Both the position numbers and the translations under genes were made by a program. A stretch of DNA of 64,000 nucleotides, taken from NCBI GenBank assembly GCA_029203185.1, contig CP119310.1, forward strand, positions 558,001 to 622,000, written 5' to 3'. Shown here in pieces: positions 34,853 to 42,376 of this stretch; the stretch's first letter is position 1; every line of letters begins with the position of its first letter. Source of the stretch: Candidatus Chryseobacterium colombiense (GTDB lineage: Bacteria > Bacteroidota > Bacteroidia > Flavobacteriales > Weeksellaceae). The notes under the pieces were generated by a model. It did not search any database. It was given only the letters and a program-made list of their open reading frames with translations, and was not told where the DNA came from.

Positions 34853-35911
34853 ATGAACACTTCATCAAAATTTCTGGCTGCACTTTTATTTATAAGCAGC
34901 TTTTCTTTTGGACAGGGTACCTTCAAAAAGATTGATTCCATTATCAATGACAATTATAAAAAGAATCCTGATGTAGGAATAAGCGTTGGCTTTATCAATA
35001 ACAATGAAGAGTACTATACAGCTTATGGTAATCTGAACGCGGAAAGTCAAACAAAAATTAATAAAAACTCCATATTCGAAATTGCATCAATCACTAAAAT
35101 ACTGACTTCAAACTTAATTGCTCAAGCAGTATTGGATCATAAAATAAAATTGGATGATTATATCGACGGATTTCTTCCTAAAGAATATATACTCCAGCAA
35201 AATCTTAGAAATAAAATTAAAATTTCGGATCTGGCATCGCATCAGTCAGGTTTACCAGATATAGATTTTGCGAAATTGATTGAGCTGAATCCGCAACAAC
35301 CCGTAAATAATGTAACATCTGAGACATTAGCGGCTATCATCAATAACTGCAGTGAATTAAAGGATTATGGTAAATATCGCTATTCTACAATTGGATATAC
35401 TTTGCTGGGCCAAATATTGGAAAAAGTATATGGTAAGAGCTATGATGAAATTATCAGAGCTAAAATAATAAAGCCATTGTATATGAACAATACATTAACC
35501 AAGAATTTTGATGTGAAAAACAGAGCAACGGCTCACAATCCGGAAGGAGGTGTCCAGGAATTTTTCAAATGGAATATTACTGCATCTGCTGGATTGGTCA
35601 AGTCTAATGCTTCCGATATGGTTACATATTTAAAAGCACTTCTGAATAAAGAAACAACAGTAGGAAAGGCTGCTATCATCACTGAAAAAATAGTATATAA
35701 AGATGAAAAAAGAGAAATGGGATTAGGTCTTAATATTGTGACTGATGATAAAAATACTATTTATATGAAATCGGGGGATTCCATGGGACAGTCATCCATC
35801 ATCTGCTACAACAGGAAGAAAAAATGGGGGATCATCATACTTCTTGACCAGAGAAACTCAAAAATGAGACAAGATCTGCTGAACAAGATTTATGATACGG
35901 TTCTGAAATAA
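34853..35911 (+). CDS. Serine hydrolase, beta-lactamase class C / penicillin-binding-protein-like
   Basis: A 352-residue exported protein with a signal peptide (residues 1-20, cleavage after SFSFG). The nucleophile motif is S79-I-T-K82 in EIASITKIL. The second motif, normally Y-x-N, reads YST (RYSTIGYTLLG), so the Asn is replaced by Thr. The third motif is MKSGDSMG in place of KTG or HxG. Such proteins hydrolyse peptides, esters or D-amino-acid substrates in the periplasm; few act as antibiotic-resistance enzymes. The changed motif may alter activity. It is followed 38 bp later by a second member of the same family. Confidence 0.86.
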   Translation: MNTSSKFLAALLFISSFSFGQGTFKKIDSIINDNYKKNPDVGISVGFINNNEEYYTAYGNLNAESQTKINKNSIFEIASITKILTSNLIAQAVLDHKIKLDDYIDGFLPKEYILQQNLRNKIKISDLASHQSGLPDIDFAKLIELNPQQPVNNVTSETLAAIINNCSELKDYGKYRYSTIGYTLLGQILEKVYGKSYDEIIRAKIIKPLYMNNTLTKNFDVKNRATAHNPEGGVQEFFKWNITASAGLVKSNASDMVTYLKALLNKETTVGKAAIITEKIVYKDEKREMGLGLNIVTDDKNTIYMKSGDSMGQSSIICYNRKKKWGIIILLDQRNSKMRQDLLNKIYDTVLK

Positions 35912-35949
35912 GTAAAAAATTAAAAGAGGTATTCTAATATTTTATAAAT

Positions 35950-37320
35950 ATGGCAAACTCAAAACTAATGTTTCTCCTGGGAATCAGCTTATTTTCTCTC
36001 AACGGTTTTTCTCAAAGTAACATAATAAAAGAAAAAGAGAAATTAACCAAAAGCAATATGAACCTTTCTGAAAAGCTGTCCGGATATATGCAGGCTCAAA
36101 CAGATATCAATGGATTTAGCGGTACTGTATTAATACTAAAAAAAGACTCTTTGCTTTTGCAAAAGGCTTATGGATATGCGAACTATGAATGGGGAATAAA
36201 AACTACGGTCAATACAAAATTCAGTCTGGCTTCAGTTAGCAAACAATTTACTGCGGTAGCAATTCTGCAATTGGCAGATCGTGGCTTATTATCCTTGAAT
36301 GACAAGATGGAAAAGTATTTTCCCGGGTTACCAAAAGGGAATCAGATTACAATACACATGGTCCTTTGCCATATGTCGGGATTATCCATGGATTTTGATG
36401 AACTTTATCTTAACCAGACTTCTTTGATTCATGAAATGGTGTTGAACCACATTTGCCACAAAAAACTGCTATTTACCCCCGGAAAACAGACCGCGTACAG
36501 TAATATTGGTTATTATCTATTAGCGCGGATTATAGAAAAAATAAGCGGTAAAAGCTATTCGGTGTATTTAAAAGAAAATATTTTTGATCCTTTGAAGATG
36601 AATGATACCGGGGTAATGACAAATGAAGAAGTGATACCATATATTGCTGATAGATACGTTAAGAAAGGAAAAAGTTATACTAAAAATCCGTATATCAATT
36701 GGGCATTTAATATTGGACATGATGGACTCTATTCAACGGTTGCTGATCTTTCAAAGTGGGATCAGGCTTTATACGATACTACGATTCTAAATGAAAAAAT
36801 GAAGCGATTGATGTTTACTCCATATAATGATCAAAACTTCGGATATGGTTTTTTAATTAATCCGTTTTATAATCAGGGCCATCAATTAGTTGCTCATGAT
36901 GGTGGCTTTATGGGAGCTATGACTTCCTTCAACCGTTTTACAGATGATGGCTTGCTTATTATTGTTCTTTCTAACAATCAGTCTCCTGCTTATCTCCTTT
37001 CATACGGATTAGCAGCCATATGTTTTGGTAAAAATGTTGAACTTCCCTATCATCATCAGAAGGTTAATAATAATGTGTCGCTTTACAAAGTTTTTAAAGG
37101 AAAGTATGAAGATATTGAAATTCTTGAAAACAATGGGAAGCTCTATTATAACAACTTCAATATTGAGCTTTTTCCAGAGTCAGACTATAAATTTTTCAGA
37201 TCAGATGATGATAACAGAACCGTTGAATTTGTTAAAGATTCAGACGGAAACTATTCGACCATTAAATTGATAAAAGCCGGGGTAGCCGATATACGCAGGA
37301 AAACATTTTTAAATAATTAA
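35950..37320 (+). CDS. Serine hydrolase, beta-lactamase class C-like, with C-terminal extension
   Basis: A 456-residue exported protein. A signal peptide ends near FSQS (residue 22). The catalytic motifs are all present: S95-V-S-K98 (LASVSKQF), Y-S-N in TAYSNIGYYLL, and HDGGFMG as the third motif. A C-terminal domain of about 90 residues (YKVFKGKYEDIEILE to the end) resembles the lipocalin-like extension of many Bacteroidota members. It is co-oriented with the preceding paralogue (38-bp gap) and likely shares its promoter. Its substrate is unknown, and a role in peptidoglycan or peptide ester hydrolysis is inferred. Confidence 0.88.
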   Translation: MANSKLMFLLGISLFSLNGFSQSNIIKEKEKLTKSNMNLSEKLSGYMQAQTDINGFSGTVLILKKDSLLLQKAYGYANYEWGIKTTVNTKFSLASVSKQFTAVAILQLADRGLLSLNDKMEKYFPGLPKGNQITIHMVLCHMSGLSMDFDELYLNQTSLIHEMVLNHICHKKLLFTPGKQTAYSNIGYYLLARIIEKISGKSYSVYLKENIFDPLKMNDTGVMTNEEVIPYIADRYVKKGKSYTKNPYINWAFNIGHDGLYSTVADLSKWDQALYDTTILNEKMKRLMFTPYNDQNFGYGFLINPFYNQGHQLVAHDGGFMGAMTSFNRFTDDGLLIIVLSNNQSPAYLLSYGLAAICFGKNVELPYHHQKVNNNVSLYKVFKGKYEDIEILENNGKLYYNNFNIELFPESDYKFFRSDDDNRTVEFVKDSDGNYSTIKLIKAGVADIRRKTFLNN

Positions 37321-37645
37321 CATCTAGTGTTACTTCTTCTAAATTTTATAAAGAATATATATATATTATACTATGGAGGTTTAGTGAATTAAGTTAGAGC
37401 AGCATATATTACTCCAACGCAACAGCGAAGACTAGCCTGATTCTATCGCTATATAAGCGTATGGTAAGTGTTTTAAAAATAATAATTATTGCTTAGAGTA
37501 TTTCCTCAAATTAGAAAATATTTTAGATGTAGAATTGAGTAATAGAATACTATTAATGGATGTTTAATATTAAAAGTTAAAATAATTCAATATTTTTTGA
37601 TTTATTTTTATGTAACTATTAACATGAAAATAAAAATCTAATATC
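37321..37645. other. AT-rich intergenic region
   Basis: No gene, RNA or clear terminator was seen in the 325 bp between the serine hydrolase and the QVGIN-type secreted protein. Only short A and T tracts are present. Confidence 0.4.
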
Positions 37646-38494
37646 ATGAGAAAACTATCAATTTCTTTTGTTCTGATTTTCATATGTACCCTTATATATG
37701 GTCAGGTTGGGATTAATACTACGTCTCCTAATGGAGCAACAGTGTTGGATATTACTTCTAGTCGGAAAGGGATTTTAATTCCTCGTCTTTCAGATGCGCA
37801 AAGAGATGCAAGTCTTGCTGACAATGATGCATCTACAGTACCTCCTGCAGGCGTTGTCAATTCAAATCTTACTGCGGGAACTTTAATTTTTAATACAACA
37901 ACTAATAATTTCCAGTTTTGGGATGGTACCCTCTGGAGACAGCTTTTTGTTCCCACAAATTCTCAGGCTGGTAATGACGGTGTCGTTAAAATAAATTCTG
38001 GAAATGCAAATGTAAAACCTTCTCTTAGTTTAAGTGCTTCAGGAAGTACTTATGGAGCGGCTCTTACGGTAAGTTATGCTGTACCATTGGTATTTGCTCC
38101 AAGTCCTACGACAAGCTGGCCGGAAACTACAGTACCTTTTCCTGGGGTAACTGCTAATATTTATGATTCCACAACCAATAAATGGCGCGAGAATGAAATT
38201 AATGGTCAAATTCATGTCTGGAGGCTGATTGCTATGGTAACTCCGGGATCGAATTCTTCAGGATCTGTAAAAGCTATTTTCAGAACCCCTGATTCGGGTT
38301 TTGAAGTAACATCAGTACAATTGCTTCCGGCTGGTTCAAACGGAACAGGAAATATTCTTACGTTTTATTTTTACACGGTTGCAGATCCGGAGAGCCTTGA
38401 TCCGGGCAGAGGATATTTGCTTACAATGCAGGCAGATTTGAGTTGTAATGTGGTGGTAGAATCTTTTACAAGGATATCATTATTTAAAGATTAG
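37646..38494 (+). CDS. Secreted protein of the flavobacterial QVGIN type
   Basis: A 282-residue exported protein. A signal peptide (about residues 1-19) is followed by QVGINTTSPNGATVLDITSS and then KGILIPRLSDAQRDA, features shared by many flavobacterial surface proteins that carry tail-fibre-like coats. A NNFQFWDGTLWRQLF segment follows. The rest is beta-rich and Ser/Thr/Gly-rich, without a recognised enzyme motif and without a type IX secretion sorting signal. Its function is unknown. It is a single gene and shares its start style with the three tandem proteins at 47.7-50.2 kb and with the protein at the right edge. Confidence 0.75.
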   Translation: MRKLSISFVLIFICTLIYGQVGINTTSPNGATVLDITSSRKGILIPRLSDAQRDASLADNDASTVPPAGVVNSNLTAGTLIFNTTTNNFQFWDGTLWRQLFVPTNSQAGNDGVVKINSGNANVKPSLSLSASGSTYGAALTVSYAVPLVFAPSPTTSWPETTVPFPGVTANIYDSTTNKWRENEINGQIHVWRLIAMVTPGSNSSGSVKAIFRTPDSGFEVTSVQLLPAGSNGTGNILTFYFYTVADPESLDPGRGYLLTMQADLSCNVVVESFTRISLFKD

Positions 38495-38645
38495 TTTCAA
38501 GTATATTTTAAAAATCTTAATTGATCTTGAATAAAAGACGATTTTTAGAACCTGATGACTTCAATGAAATAGATTAAATATTAAAAACCATTATAAAAAA
38601 ATTAAACCGACCGGCTTATGCTGAAATCATAATTGACGATTAGTA

Positions 38646-39299
38646 TTAACCTCGGAGACTTTTTTCATAATATTTCCGAAGGATAAAAATGAGGAAAGGG
38701 GTCGTCAGCGGAATAAAATAGGCAATACGGGCATTAACGAAAGAGAGCAAAAATGCACAGAGAAAAATCACTGGAATTGTTAGTGACCTTACCATATTAT
38801 AACGGAGGTGAGCTTTATCTAAGTGCTGTGAAAGGTTGTTCTTGACATTTCCAATCATCCACCAAAGGCGGAAATTTAAAAAACCTGCCATACAAATCGT
38901 AACGGTATAGACGGCCAATGGCAGCTTTAGGGAAGGATCATAAAATTCACTTAAAAAAGCCGTACTAAAAGGCATGATCACAATAGGAAGTAAAAAAAGA
39001 AGATTTCCCCAAAGCAGCTTATTATTAATACCTGTAACATAATTGAATATTCTGTGGTGAGCAAGCCAGTATAAGCCAATCACAAAAAAGCTGATAAAGA
39101 AACCTATAAATTTCGGAAGCATTTGAATTATTACATTCCAGAGCTCTTTGTCCGAGATTGTATCGTGATGTATTTCCGGAATTTTTATTTCTATAATCAA
39201 CAGCGTAATAGCAATGGCAAAAACAGCATCGCTAAAGAGGGCAATTCTTTCCAACTGGAATTTTTCTTTGTCCTTATTATATTCTGAGTATTTGTCCAT
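38646..39299 (-). CDS. TMEM175-family (DUF1211) membrane protein, possible K+ channel
   Basis: About 217 residues from ATG at 39299; an ATG at 39356 would overlap the previous gene and add 19 polar residues, so 39299 is preferred. The signature FSDAVFAIAITLLIIEIKIP lies near the start, as in bacterial TMEM175 channels, where it forms the pore helix. About six membrane helices are visible (for example around 60-80, 85-105, 115-135 and 180-200). Bacterial TMEM175 forms K+-selective tetramers. Last gene of a six-gene leftward operon of membrane proteins. Confidence 0.85.
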   Translation of the reverse strand: MDKYSEYNKDKEKFQLERIALFSDAVFAIAITLLIIEIKIPEIHHDTISDKELWNVIIQMLPKFIGFFISFFVIGLYWLAHHRIFNYVTGINNKLLWGNLLFLLPIVIMPFSTAFLSEFYDPSLKLPLAVYTVTICMAGFLNFRLWWMIGNVKNNLSQHLDKAHLRYNMVRSLTIPVIFLCAFLLSFVNARIAYFIPLTTPFLIFILRKYYEKSLRG

Positions 39300-39334
39300 G
39301 ATTAAATTTTGTTTTGTATGGTGGAAACGTTGGG

Positions 39335-39976
39335 TTATCGGTATTTTCTTGTCCATTTAATAATCAAGGGAAGGAGGATTGCGGTAGGTAAAAGCCACAC
39401 CACAAAAGAAGGGAGCATGGAGGTGTTGTTAACGACCAGAAATGCTGTGGCTGCCGCTGTATATGCACCTGTCATTCTTTGAAGGTGTGTGGTGAGCCAG
39501 TAATTTTTATACGTTGCATTTCCTTTATAATATTGTATGTCCTTTTTTACCATTCTCAGGCTCAAAAACCAAAATACAAGAAATACTACGCCAAAAGTAT
39601 TTTTGTGAATAAGCTCATATATTCCCAAACCCATGAAGACAACAGAAGCAATCATCATGGAATACGTGAAGAAATAATCTATAAAAGAGGGCTTTTGTTC
39701 TCCTCCTGTCATTGTTTTTAATTGCAATACACGTTGTCCTGTACCAATCATATAAATGGTAAATATTCCCAGTATCAGAAGGAAATAATTAGGATGTATG
39801 AGGGCGAGTAGCAATGATGAAATACCGGTAGCCAACATCCCATAATAGAAGAATCTTCCGGTAATTTTATGGATTTTATCACCCTTTTTTCTTACGATGG
39901 ATATTGTACCACATAGCAATCCGATGCTGCCTCCGGTAATATGAAGAATTAATAAAATGTTGTAAATGATTTCCAT
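39335..39976 (-). CDS. Hypothetical multi-pass membrane protein (DUF2306-like)
   Basis: About 213 residues from ATG at 39976; an upstream ATG at 40048 would lie inside the small gene 39990-40145, so it is less likely. Seven or so hydrophobic helices are visible. The N-terminal motif (LHITGGSIGLLCGTISI and KKGDKIHKITGRFFYYGML) fits DUF2306-type membrane proteins, whose conserved His residues may bind haem or metal. Ends with a basic tail (IKWTRKYR). Member of the leftward membrane operon. Confidence 0.75.
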   Translation of the reverse strand: MEIIYNILLILHITGGSIGLLCGTISIVRKKGDKIHKITGRFFYYGMLATGISSLLLALIHPNYFLLILGIFTIYMIGTGQRVLQLKTMTGGEQKPSFIDYFFTYSMMIASVVFMGLGIYELIHKNTFGVVFLVFWFLSLRMVKKDIQYYKGNATYKNYWLTTHLQRMTGAYTAAATAFLVVNNTSMLPSFVVWLLPTAILLPLIIKWTRKYR

Positions 39977-39989
39977 GAGATAAAGTATA

Positions 39990-40145
39990 TTAATCTTTTG
40001 ATAAACGTAAGGACAGTGCTGTAATGAAGCATAATAAGGAGCCTGCAAAGCCGATCCATTTCAATAGGTCTTTAAGGATAAGAATACTGATCACCAAAAG
40101 GACAATTCCTGCCATGCTTACAAGAGTTGCTTTATTTTTTTTCAT
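39990..40145 (-). CDS. Small membrane protein, 51 residues
   Basis: An ATG at 40145 begins a 51-codon frame with two hydrophobic helices (about 8-26, VSMAGIVLLVISILILKDL, and 31-46, IGFAGSLLCFITALSL) and ends at TAA 39990-39992. The ATG overlaps the stop of the upstream gene (40142) by four bases (ATGA), the usual sign of translational coupling, and the next gene starts 13 bp after it. No family is recognised, and the frame is short enough to be missed by length filters. Operon position is the main support. Confidence 0.7.
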   Translation of the reverse strand: MKKNKATLVSMAGIVLLVISILILKDLLKWIGFAGSLLCFITALSLRLSKD

Positions 40146-40549
40146 ATTTCAGTTTTTTGAATTGCTAATGATCTTTGTATTAATCCGGAAGCAATGATAA
40201 TAAAGAGTAAAGGCAGTATTCCTGCGAATATTCTGTGTGCAAAGATTCCTTTGCCTGTGAAGAATAGTGTAATACAGGCACCAATGTACATTCCTGCAAT
40301 GACTTTATGGGAAAGGTTGTAGTACAGTTCCAGCGAAGCCACAGGCTGAGCGGGATTGTCGGGGATACCGGTGGTCAGTTTTTTCGTATAGAAAAATTTT
40401 TTCACCAATAATTCTTCCGGGAAATTAGTGGTGATGGTTACTGTTTCACCTGCTTTCGGTCGTACAGTATTCCCGTCCTGGGTGATGATCTTTATGCTGG
40501 CTAAAAATCCAACAGGCTGTTTTCTTCTTTTGATAACGAGTGTTGTCAT
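40142..40549 (-). CDS. Hypothetical protein with C-terminal membrane helices
   Basis: A 135-residue protein. The first 80 residues are polar and beta-like (LVIKRRKQPVGFLASIKIIT and PKAGETVTITTNFPEE); the rest holds two hydrophobic helices (about 85-101 and 106-124). There is no signal peptide and no recognised family. It overlaps the next small gene by four bases and lies about 24 bp downstream of the DUF3667 gene, so it belongs to the same operon. A beta domain before membrane helices suggests a peripheral envelope part. Confidence 0.6.
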   Translation of the reverse strand: MTTLVIKRRKQPVGFLASIKIITQDGNTVRPKAGETVTITTNFPEELLVKKFFYTKKLTTGIPDNPAQPVASLELYYNLSHKVIAGMYIGACITLFFTGKGIFAHRIFAGILPLLFIIIASGLIQRSLAIQKTEI

Positions 40550-40572
40550 GATCTTCAGGTTTTATTTAATAA

Positions 40573-41304
40573 TTAGCGGGACATTATATAGGCTGCCGCC
40601 AGTCCAATAGGAAGAGAAATAAGAATGATAATCAGGATTGAATACAGGTAAGCCAGAAAAAGCCTTAATAGGATGTGCAGGAAAGGATGTCCTTTGAAAA
40701 ACTGTATATAATCAATGCACGTAATAATCACTGTAATGATTATGGAGAATGTTTTGAGTTTCTCCATGACGGGATCGCCTGCATACAGATAGGCAACAGG
40801 AAGCAAGATCATGCCTATTATCAATCTTTGTCCTGCAATAAAAGCATTCAGTACAATATGCTCTATATAATTGTAATCCCATTTTCTGAAAGAAAGCCAT
40901 GTAGAAAATGAAAATACAGGCAGGATTATAAGTTCAGTTAATGAATAATGGCTGGCTGCCCATTCTGTAATCTGAGAAGCCCGGCTACCGGATATCCGGT
41001 TTGGATTCAAATGGAGACTATGGTATAAAAATCCGTAAATCCCCGCTAAAACAAACAAAAACGTGAGGGGTCTGAAATGACGGGCTCTTTTGCCTTCAAT
41101 AAATTCCCGGATCGTATCTCCGGGCCTTACTGCAAGTTCTTTTATGGTATAAAAAATACCCTTATCAATATGAATAATACCATGCTGTATTTCATGCAGA
41201 AGAAAATGTCCGTTGATTCTTCCTGTGTCAGACCTTTGCCCGCACTGACTGCAATATTGAGTATCAGCGATACTATGGCCACAATTTAAGCATTCGGTTT
41301 TCAT
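40573..41304 (-). CDS. DUF3667-family zinc-ribbon membrane protein
   Basis: A 243-residue protein. The N-terminal zinc ribbon CLNCGHSIADTQYCSQCGQR (four Cys in two CxxC pairs) is followed by GHFLLHEIQHGIIHIDKG and FYTIKELAVRPGDTIREFIEGKR, then RHFRPLTFLFVLAGIYGFLY; these are the DUF3667 landmarks. Five or so membrane helices follow. The family is common in Bacteroidota and its function is unknown. It lies 6 bp downstream of the lipoprotein gene in the same operon. Confidence 0.87.
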   Translation of the reverse strand: MKTECLNCGHSIADTQYCSQCGQRSDTGRINGHFLLHEIQHGIIHIDKGIFYTIKELAVRPGDTIREFIEGKRARHFRPLTFLFVLAGIYGFLYHSLHLNPNRISGSRASQITEWAASHYSLTELIILPVFSFSTWLSFRKWDYNYIEHIVLNAFIAGQRLIIGMILLPVAYLYAGDPVMEKLKTFSIIITVIITCIDYIQFFKGHPFLHILLRLFLAYLYSILIIILISLPIGLAAAYIMSR

Positions 41305-41310
41305 GGCTTT

Positions 41311-42198
41311 TTAATTTCTTTTCTTTGTCACAATTTCTTTTAACGCAGGTTCTATAGCCAATGCATGGCCGTGTCCGAATGTTACCAATACCCGGTCATA
41401 AGTATTCAGTGCTGCATCAATTTTGGATAAGAGAACACCGTCTCTCGTCATTTTCGAAATCCTTCCAACCGCACAAGATATACAGTGGTCATTGATATAA
41501 TCAAAGGCTTCCAGATCGATGTCATTGATATCAAACTTCTTTTTTGTTTCTTTTACATAGAGATTTTCAAAATACGGAAGCTCTTTTTCTTTGTCAGATA
41601 ATGGAAAACCATTTTTAATGAAGTACTTTTCAATAAGCCTGTGGAAGACCGTTTCAAAATCTTCATGCTGATAGGCTCCGTAATGATAAGGAATAACAAC
41701 TCTTTCCATTAAGTAATAAAGAAAAAGCTGGTCCTTAGGAACTTTTTTTAGGGTTAGGGCAAATTCCGTTTTGGCATCCAGATCTCCATTGATCATAGGT
41801 ATTCCTGCTTGGTCTGAAAAGTATTTTAATGCTCCTGTTTCTCCTGATTTTTCGATGGCTTCAGACGTTGAAGAATAATGAATGCTGTTTGAAATTTGTC
41901 CGCCTTCATTAAAAGAAACCTGTGGTTTCAGCTCATTAAAATATTTTTCAATAATAGTAAACTGTCGATGAGTAGGAGGAACATCATGAACGCAGCCAAT
42001 GAAGACAACCCGTTTCTGATGATATGATACGTCTATGACATAAGGAAGTTTTACAGTATCCATGATCTTTCCTACTGTGACATAATCACGGGTGGGATAT
42101 TTCAGGATCTTTTCCCTGTTTTTCAGAGTTTGATTATTGCATGATAAGAGGCTTAGCAACAATAGTAATACGATACTTTTCATCATATTGTTATTCAA
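41311..42198 (-). CDS. Lipoprotein of the TraB/ChaN-like (Tiki) fold
   Basis: A 295-residue protein with a lipoprotein signal (LLLLLSLLSCNN), so membrane-anchored. The body carries three motif blocks spaced as in the EreA/ChaN/TraB/Tiki fold: FIGCVHDVPPTH near 70, SFNEGGQ near 96 and a closing VTFGHGHALAIEP near 277, with the conserved His and Glu residues. Members include haem-binding ChaN and metalloprotease Tiki proteins; the substrate here is unknown. First gene of the six-gene leftward operon, divergent from the LytS-type sensor gene at 42377. Confidence 0.65.
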   Translation of the reverse strand: MNNNMMKSIVLLLLLSLLSCNNQTLKNREKILKYPTRDYVTVGKIMDTVKLPYVIDVSYHQKRVVFIGCVHDVPPTHRQFTIIEKYFNELKPQVSFNEGGQISNSIHYSSTSEAIEKSGETGALKYFSDQAGIPMINGDLDAKTEFALTLKKVPKDQLFLYYLMERVVIPYHYGAYQHEDFETVFHRLIEKYFIKNGFPLSDKEKELPYFENLYVKETKKKFDINDIDLEAFDYINDHCISCAVGRISKMTRDGVLLSKIDAALNTYDRVLVTFGHGHALAIEPALKEIVTKKRN

Positions 42199-42321
42199 TC
42201 ACAGCAACAAAGAAAGCGTATTGGAATGGTGAAATTTTCTTCCGTTTTATAAATCCTGCTTTTTTTTTGATAAAAGAGGCTATTCATTTGACAGAAAAAT
42301 TTTTAGCGAAAATAAATGCTG

Positions 42322-42329
42322 TAAATTTG
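42322..42329 (+). promoter_or_regulatory. Candidate -7 box of the LytS/LytTR operon
   Basis: TAAATTTG fits TAnnTTTG and lies 48 bp upstream of the sensor gene start. A TTTG at 42287-42290 is too far upstream to be a good -33 element, so the call is tentative. Confidence 0.4.
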
Positions 42330-42376
42330 TTTGTGATGAATGCATTCCTATCGATACAATTAGCCTGATCAATCAA

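Noticed and set aside
35950..37320. Class C beta-lactamase resistance gene
   Set aside because: The motifs fit the broad serine-hydrolase family and the C-terminal extension and pairing are unlike AmpC enzymes; there is no support for antibiotic resistance.
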